DNA from: Corynebacterium sp. | GTDB lineage: Bacteria; Actinomycetota; Actinomycetes; Mycobacteriales; Mycobacteriaceae | Length of the DNA: 53,958 bases | NCBI GenBank assembly: GCA_030531005.1 | Contig: JAUMTW010000004.1 | Span: 234,917-288,874, forward strand | Reading direction: 5' to 3' | Program-made: the position numbers and the translations under genes | Shown here: positions 49,988-53,958 of the stretch, in pieces | How positions within the stretch are numbered: the first letter of the stretch is position 1 | How the letters are laid out: each line of letters begins with the position of its first letter | The notes under the pieces: model-generated | Seen by the model: the letters and a program-made list of their open reading frames with translations, nothing else | Database searches by the model: none | What the model was told of the DNA's origin: nothing

Positions 49988-50554
49988 TTATTCTTCGCCG
50001 TGGGAAATATCGCCATAATCTTCATCGCCAGCGCCTACTGTACGCACGGCAATGTCAGAGAATTCAATGCTCTGGCCATCATCCAAAGTCAAAGTGACCG
50101 ATGCGGTATCCCCAGCCAGCACTGGCTCCTGCACGCCCATGAGCATGAAGTGATCACTGCCTGGTTGCAGTACTACCTCGCCACCAGCGGGGATGGTGAA
50201 GCCACCTTCTTTGACTTGCATAACGCCATCGACAACTTCATGGAGCTCATAGCTTTCTGCTGGGATAGAGCTAGTCAAGGAACTGACCACAATATCGGCA
50301 TCAGTATTGTTGTGCAGCTCGCCGAATAAAGCGGTCATAGTCGCATCAGGATTCATTGCACGGATATAGGCATTATCGAAGGTGATAGCCTCGTCTTCGT
50401 GTTCTGCGACTGCAGAACTCGTGGCACTGCTGCTCGAGGTAGTTTCAGTGCTGGTTGTGGCATCGGTGGAGTCATCGTCACTGCCACAAGCTGCTAGTGC
50501 AAGCAGGCTGAAAGCAGCCACAGGTGCGATAATAAAACGGGTGTATTTCTTCAT
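49988..50554 (-). CDS. PCuAC-type periplasmic copper-chaperone lipoprotein
   Basis: 188 residues. Lipobox LLALAACGSDDD with Cys23; a Ser/Thr-rich linker follows. The mature domain has the PCuAC pattern: AYIRAMNPDATMTALFGELHNNTDADIVV, SYELHEVVDGVMQVKEGGFTIPAGGEVVLQPGSDHFMLMGVQEPVLAGD, with Met and His ligands (HE, M, HFML-M). Such proteins deliver Cu(I) for cytochrome oxidase assembly. ATG at 50554; the upstream in-frame part is rejected as it overlaps the copC end. Ribosome binding site weak. Confidence 0.88.
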   Translation of the reverse strand: MKKYTRFIIAPVAAFSLLALAACGSDDDSTDATTSTETTSSSSATSSAVAEHEDEAITFDNAYIRAMNPDATMTALFGELHNNTDADIVVSSLTSSIPAESYELHEVVDGVMQVKEGGFTIPAGGEVVLQPGSDHFMLMGVQEPVLAGDTASVTLTLDDGQSIEFSDIAVRTVGAGDEDYGDISHGEE

Positions 50555-50696
50555 GGTTTCAGGATACTTTCTTTTTCGAAGGATGTAGATTATTGAGTCG
50601 CCTCGGTGCAACGCGATCCAGTAAGAGATTCGTACGCACGCTCCAAGGAGGCGCGCACAATGTACTCGTAAATGTACTCGTAAAGGGCGCGACTGC

Positions 50697-51371
50697 TTAT
50701 TTCTGATCGTTTGAGGTACCAGACTGTGGTGTCCGCTGGCCATTATTGTGCTTTTTCGCACGCTGCCAGAAGATCACAGCCCCCAGAACAACCACAATGG
50801 CGATACCGGCAAGCCAGATAACTACGGTATTGGATTCCGAGGAATCCTCCTCGGCGGTTGCATCCGAATCTGCAACCGCAGACGTTGTCGGTACAGCATC
50901 ATTTGCACTCGTCGTTGCAGTTGTATCGATGCTCTCAGCCACAGTACCTGAAGCATCTGCTTCAGATGCGTTTTCGTCACCAGCTAGCTCGAAAGAAATC
51001 GAACCACGGGTGACGTGGCCATCAGAAGAAGTTACTTGAAAGCCAACCACATAGTTGCCATTCGGGACCTCGAGATCTGATGGTACCGGAATGATGACAT
51101 CGAAACCATCAATCTTTGGCTCGAGATCAAAGAGGACTTCCCCACTATCTTGGTTACTCACCGCTACAGTATTGAAATCATCTTGAATCTGACCAGAGAA
51201 TGTCAGCACGATCTCTGACGGGAATTCGCTAACCGTACTTCCGTTTTCTGGGTTGGAGGCCACAACGGCATCATGCGCGTGTGCGGGCTGAAACCAAGCC
51301 GCGAGGATCGCGACACAGGACAGCACGGCTACGACTACGGCATTACCGCGCTGGGAATGAGCTGAAATCAT
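50697..51371 (-). CDS. copC: Copper-resistance protein CopC-like, membrane-anchored
   Basis: 224 residues. Signal peptide ends near QPAHA, leaving His33 at the mature N-terminus, as in CopC where it binds Cu(II). The domain has DAVVASNPENGSTVSEFPSEIVLTFSGQI, PSDLEVPNGNYVVGFQVTSSDGHVTRGSISFEL. A Ser/Thr/Asp-rich linker precedes a C-terminal helix (TVVIWLAGIAIVVVLGAVIFW) and a basic tail, so it stays bound to the membrane. ATG at 51371; the in-frame extension upstream carries a palindrome and is not coding. Neighbour of PCuAC and Dyp genes, most likely one unit. Confidence 0.9.
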   Translation of the reverse strand: MISAHSQRGNAVVVAVLSCVAILAAWFQPAHAHDAVVASNPENGSTVSEFPSEIVLTFSGQIQDDFNTVAVSNQDSGEVLFDLEPKIDGFDVIIPVPSDLEVPNGNYVVGFQVTSSDGHVTRGSISFELAGDENASEADASGTVAESIDTTATTSANDAVPTTSAVADSDATAEEDSSESNTVVIWLAGIAIVVVLGAVIFWQRAKKHNNGQRTPQSGTSNDQK

Positions 51372-51393
51372 ACAGTAATTCTTTCGTTGCTTT

Positions 51394-51411
51394 GCTGCAT
51401 GTACATGCAGC
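51394..51411. promoter_or_regulatory. Perfect 18-bp palindrome in the copC leader
   Basis: GCTGCATGTACATGCAGC, uninterrupted perfect palindrome, 23-40 bases upstream of the copC ATG. Size and symmetry fit a dimeric repressor site, and in RNA it could form a hairpin near the start. It does not match the CsoR, CopY or CopR sites I know. Confidence 0.65.
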
Positions 51412-51435
51412 TTTGGGTTGAAGCCAAATCTCACA

Positions 51436-51455
51436 GTAGTGCTGCGTAGTGCTAC
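51436..51455. repeat. 10-bp tandem duplication upstream of copC
   Basis: GTAGTGCTGC followed directly by GTAGTGCTAC (nine of ten positions equal), 65-84 bases upstream of copC, where its promoter would be expected. Confidence 0.6.
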
Positions 51456-51558
51456 CGCACTAGCGATAAGGCTAAGCAAGGTGCAGGAGTCTGGGCACTC
51501 ACCGACCTTCCACCCCTATGTTAGGCCGTATGCTAGCTCTTGTGTTAGGCCCGTAAAC

Positions 51559-51581
51559 CAGCTTGGATCAGCAAGCTGATC
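51559..51581. promoter_or_regulatory. Two overlapping inverted repeats
   Basis: CAGCTTG-6-CAAGCTG (51559-51578) overlaps GATCAGC-AA-GCTGATC (51566-51581). Each is perfect but they cannot form together, so they could be alternative hairpins or adjacent repressor sites. Between divergent promoters. Confidence 0.5.
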
Positions 51582-51839
51582 GAGTTAGCAGGTAATGAAA
51601 GTGAGATACCATCAAGCCATGCATCATTGTTTCGTGACATTTGCTTGAAGAGTTAGTCGTGTAAACGATATGAAAAGTTCCCATAGCATGATTTTCGGAT
51701 ACTGTATCGCAGCGCACTCCCTCAGATGACACGAACAAATGTGGTGTTTACCTCCGGATAATTCACAATCGTACACATGGGCGAAAACCAAAGCGTACCA
51801 CTGCAAGCCCTTGTCCACGTCGCCGTATATGCTAAAACT

Positions 51840-52511
51840 ATGAACGCCAATTACCGCCCTGAAGATTCTGCCCACAGGCAAGAAAATGGACCGGCTTTTA
51901 ACTACGACGGCACCTACAGCAGTCAGAATGAAACACAACCTAGTGGTCTGATTACACCTGGTTATGGCCTACCCCAAGCAATGCCAGATTTTGGCCGCAC
52001 CATTGAAGGCAACCCACACACCGTTGTACCGCCTCATGGCGCGCAGATTTATGCCACGGGGTTGAGCGAAAGCACTTTCTGGAAAGAACGCCTCACCCGC
52101 ATTCCCGTCTACCCTGACCCGCAGAGTAAGGAAGCACGCAGTTACCTCAAAGGTGACCTCGTCTGTGCTTTCTTCATCTTCGTTGCATTTGTCAGCTTAT
52201 TTACGTCATTTTTCGATAGTGCATCCGTCGAAGAGACGATGGGTGGCATATTGCTGGCCTTAGCCATCGGGCTCCCAGCGGGCTGGATCTTGTTTGCTCG
52301 TATTGATGCCAGAAAAGCAATTCGCCAATGGCAAGAAAACGAACAGCAACGCCGCCGAATTTTAGCCAACCTAACGCCGCAAGACGCAGGGATTGCAGTG
52401 TATTTAAATCCTGAACCATTACCCATGGTCTACAAGAAGCACTACGTTCTGGTTGCCATTATCGCGTTCTTTATTGCTGCTGTATCCGCGCAATTTTTGC
52501 CAGAGGCCTAG
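51840..52511 (+). CDS. Unrecognised three-helix membrane protein
   Basis: 223 residues from ATG at 51840. A TATGCT box ends six bases before the ATG with no ribosome binding site, which suggests a leaderless transcript (an ATG 63 bases earlier is possible). The first ~95 residues are hydrophilic, rich in Pro, Gly, Asn and Gln. Two helices follow (DLVCAFFIFVAFVSLFTSFF; GGILLALAIGLPAGWILFA), a charged cytoplasmic segment (RKAIRQWQENEQQRRRIL) and a last helix near the end (YVLVAIIAFFIAAVSAQF). No family is recognised. No function is proposed. Confidence 0.65.
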   Translation: MNANYRPEDSAHRQENGPAFNYDGTYSSQNETQPSGLITPGYGLPQAMPDFGRTIEGNPHTVVPPHGAQIYATGLSESTFWKERLTRIPVYPDPQSKEARSYLKGDLVCAFFIFVAFVSLFTSFFDSASVEETMGGILLALAIGLPAGWILFARIDARKAIRQWQENEQQRRRILANLTPQDAGIAVYLNPEPLPMVYKKHYVLVAIIAFFIAAVSAQFLPEA

Positions 52512-52740
52512 CTTGGGCCCTGGAGGCAAGGTCTTCGTTCGGGAGCTAGGTTCTGTCAGGCTCTAAAGGAAGATGACGGCACGCACGAATGGCATTAATC
52601 ACTGATGACGTGTGGGTACTGAACTGTAAGTACTCGCACGCTTCTTTTGTACGAATCTTATGTACGAAGCGGTTGAGACAATGCTGGCACCACAAGCAAC
52701 GGGCTCAGTGTGAGGTTTTCGGCGTACCCCTGGTAGATAA

Positions 52741-52786
52741 AAAAGAAGGGTGGGAGTCAATTCTTTTTGACTCCCACCCTTCTTTT
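52741..52786 (-). terminator. Strong intrinsic terminator of the tRNA array
   Basis: A 20-bp perfect stem (plus 52741-52760 and 52767-52786) with a six-base loop and TTTTTT on the minus strand. The distal arm starts at the A of the encoded CCA end of the last tRNA-Gly, so terminator and tRNA 3' end abut. 52512-52740 contains nothing else recognised. Confidence 0.95.
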
Positions 52787-52861
52787 GGAGCGGATGACGA
52801 GACTCGAACTCGCGACCCTCACCTTGGCAAGGTGATGCGCTACCAACTGCGCTACATCCGC
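52786..52861 (-). tRNA. tRNA-Gly (anticodon GCC), copy 1
   Basis: Cloverleaf with 7-bp acceptor (GCGGATG / CATCCGC), anticodon loop TTGCCAA and T-loop TTCGAGT. Discriminator U and CCA are encoded. Last tRNA of the minus-strand array. The body is identical to copies 2 and 3. Confidence 0.97.
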
Positions 52862-52888
52862 ATGATTTTTTAGAGTCAATCACGACCG

Positions 52889-52960
52889 TGCGCGATACTG
52901 GGATTGAACCAGTGACCTCTTCCGTGTCAGGGAAGTGCTCTCCCGCTGAGCTAACCGCGC
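52889..52960 (-). tRNA. tRNA-Val (anticodon GAC), copy 1
   Basis: Acceptor GCGCGGT / ATCGCGC with discriminator A, anticodon loop CTGACAC, T-arm ACTGG-TTCAATC-CCAGT. CCA is not encoded. Identical to copy 2. Confidence 0.96.
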
Positions 52961-52962
52961 GA

Positions 52963-53036
52963 TGGAGGTGGAAACGGGAATCGAACCCGTGTACACGGTT
53001 TTGCAGACCGTTGCCTAACCACTCGACCATTCCACC
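52963..53036 (-). tRNA. tRNA-Cys (anticodon GCA)
   Basis: Acceptor GGTGGAA / TTCCACC, anticodon stem ACGGT / ACCGT with loop CTGCAAA, T-arm ACGGG-TTCGATT-CCCGT. Encoded U plus CCA at 52963-52966. Unique single-copy gene between the duplicated blocks, two bases from tRNA-Val copy 1. Confidence 0.96.
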
Positions 53037-53072
53037 GAGTGCTACCAGTCACTTTAGTCTAGTACCTAGCAC

Positions 53073-53148
53073 TGGAGCGGATGACGAGACTCGAACTCGC
53101 GACCCTCACCTTGGCAAGGTGATGCGCTACCAACTGCGCTACATCCGC
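53073..53148 (-). tRNA. tRNA-Gly (anticodon GCC), copy 2
   Basis: Same body as copy 1, with encoded CCA. Part of duplication copy B. Confidence 0.97.
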
Positions 53149-53175
53149 ATGATTTTTTAGAGTCAATCACGACCG

Positions 53176-53247
53176 TGCGCGATACTGGGATTGAACCAGT
53201 GACCTCTTCCGTGTCAGGGAAGTGCTCTCCCGCTGAGCTAACCGCGC
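53176..53247 (-). tRNA. tRNA-Val (anticodon GAC), copy 2
   Basis: Identical to copy 1. CCA not encoded. Confidence 0.96.
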
Positions 53248-53286
53248 ATTATGCGCAACAACCCTCAAGAGAGCGTGTCGCACGAG

Positions 53287-53359
53287 AGCGGATGACGAGA
53301 CTCGAACTCGCGACCCTCACCTTGGCAAGGTGATGCGCTACCAACTGCGCTACATCCGC
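53287..53359 (-). tRNA. tRNA-Gly (anticodon GCC), copy 3
   Basis: The same 72-base body, but the 3' flank is TCTC, so CCA is not encoded here. First tRNA transcribed in the array, about 34 bases after the predicted start of transcription. Confidence 0.96.
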
Positions 53360-53399
53360 GTAACAACCCCTGCTCTACAGCAGTTCGTTGCGAGTTGAT

Positions 53400-53428
53400 A
53401 CTTTAGCCGGTTTCTCGCACTTAGACAA
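53400..53428 (-). promoter_or_regulatory. Promoter of the minus-strand tRNA array
   Basis: On the minus strand TTGTCT (53428-53423), 17 bases, TAAAGT (53405-53400). Expected start near 53393. No other promoter is apparent between the tRNAs, so all six are probably one transcript ending at 52741. Confidence 0.75.
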
Positions 53429-53790
53429 ATCCCATGGCTAACAACATAAAACACCCCTACCCCCGCTCAAAAACCTAACTACAATCACAACACGCCCCCC
53501 TTCCTCCTAAGCCAATCTCCTACGCGATTCTCAACCCCAGAGCGCTAGACCCCAGAGCACACGACTGTTGTTGCCATAAACTTCGCCGACAGGCGCGCTA
53601 GCTTCGATAAGCGCATAATCCCCGGTCCGCTACCGCTGCAACAAGAGGACCGCTCACGTAACGCTGTATTAACCCAATTCACAGCTACGAGCGCCATACC
53701 GCTGCTGGCCAATTCGATAATTAGGCATCTTTCAGACCGCGTATGTTATTATCTCTTTTGTTGCAAGATAGCGCTGTGCTATTCGCATTC
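53429..53790. other. Gap between divergent tRNA units, no gene seen
   Basis: About 360 bases, C- and A-rich at 53440-53500, A+T-rich at 53740-53765 where the tRNA-Val(CAC) promoter should lie. No open frame or repeat was identified. Confidence 0.45.
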
Positions 53791-53862
53791 GGACCTATGG
53801 CTCAGTGGAAGAGCGCTTCGTTCACACCGAAGAGGTCGCTGGTTCGATCCCAGCTAGGTCCA
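53791..53862 (+). tRNA. tRNA-Val (anticodon CAC)
   Basis: Acceptor GGACCTA / TAGGTCC with discriminator A, anticodon stem CTTCG / CGAAG with loop TTCACAC, T-arm GCTGG-TTCGATC-CCAGC. CCA not encoded (CTTTT follows). Decodes GUG. Only ~96 bases follow before the window edge. Confidence 0.96.
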
Positions 53863-53958
53863 CTTTTAACCCTCTGACCAGCGGAAACACCGAAAACAGT
53901 CGGAAACGCGGGACAGGCAAGGGACTAGGGCATAAAAAATAAGCCCCCTACACCAATC

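Larger units (their letters stand above)
51412..51839. other. Divergent region between copC and the 51840 membrane protein
   Basis: No gene seen over about 430 bases. It contains a 9-bp direct repeat TGTTAGGCC (51519-51527 and 51543-51551), overlapping palindromes at 51559-51581 and candidate promoter elements for both genes. The combination looks like a regulated divergent region. Confidence 0.5.
52786..52960 (-). repeat. 175-bp direct duplication, copy A (tRNA-Gly/tRNA-Val)
   Basis: Identical over 175 bases to 53073-53247, including the spacer between the two tRNA genes. It covers CCA end of tRNA-Gly to the 5' end of tRNA-Val. Copies are 287 bases apart with tRNA-Cys between them. Confidence 0.95.
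53073..53247 (-). repeat. 175-bp direct duplication, copy B (tRNA-Gly/tRNA-Val)
   Basis: See copy A at 52786-52960; all 175 bases agree, and both flanks diverge immediately outside. Confidence 0.95.

Noticed and set aside
51519..51551. DtxR (iron) box suggested by the TTAGG half sites
   Set aside because: The two copies are direct, not inverted, and the 19-base DtxR palindrome is not formed.
53880..53907. Arm-type integrase sites formed by CGGAAAC-like repeats
   Set aside because: Only three imperfect copies, no integrase in view; kept only as part of a low-interest remark.

Overview
The window looks like a chromosomal core segment of a Corynebacterium-type actinomycete. The evidence is the phosphatidylinositol-mannoside cluster (PIP synthase, PatA-type acyltransferase, PimA) beside a HIT protein and thrS, a single long Rel enzyme, the order rel-apt-lipoprotein-secF-secD-yajC-ruvB-ruvA-ruvC-yebC, and a pyr / nusB-efp-pepQ-aro cluster. 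From memory this order closely resembles C. glutamicum; no database was consulted. G+C looks moderate, and GTG/TTG starts and A+T-rich intergenic DNA are common. Almost every gene lies on the minus strand. No insertion sequence, complete prophage or CRISPR array is visible.

Layout. (1) 1-3560: pyrimidine operon pyrR-pyrB-pyrC-carA (carA cut by the window edge), with a PyrR-type RNA motif directly before the pyrR ribosome binding site. (2) 4021-14143: nusB-efp-pepQ-aroQ-aroB-aroK-aroC, an orphan prepilin-type peptidase, aroE, mltG and ruvX, i.e. the shikimate pathway mixed with translation and cell-wall functions. (3) 14155-22015: alaS with a structured 327-base upstream region, rarA, an APH/choline-kinase-fold protein that lacks the usual catalytic Asp, and aspS. 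(4) 22422-27781: L-serine dehydratase (+), hisS, a metallo-beta-lactamase-fold hydrolase and thiol peroxidase (-), and a membrane-anchored cyclophilin (+). (5) 28058-40713: rel, apt, an orphan solute-binding lipoprotein, secF-secD-yajC, ruvB-ruvA-ruvC, and a YebC regulator. (6) 40817-48452: a probably leaderless GT87-like membrane glycosyltransferase whose 3' end overlaps a convergent LemA-like gene, then pimA-patA-pgsA-HIT and thrS. (7) 48658-52511: Tat-exported Dyp peroxidase, a PCuAC-type copper-chaperone lipoprotein, CopC, and an unrecognised membrane protein. (8) 52741-53862: a six-tRNA minus-strand array (Gly-Val-Gly-Cys-Val-Gly by position) with a recent 175-bp duplication, a good promoter and a strong terminator, then a plus-strand tRNA-Val(CAC) near the window edge.

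No clear new multi-gene system is present; this is mainly housekeeping DNA. The most interesting signals are non-coding: a 7 x 9-bp degenerate repeat before the LemA-like gene, recurring short tandem duplications just upstream of several starts, a structured region before alaS with alternative pairings, a perfect 18-bp palindrome before copC, the tRNA duplication, and one apparent pseudokinase.
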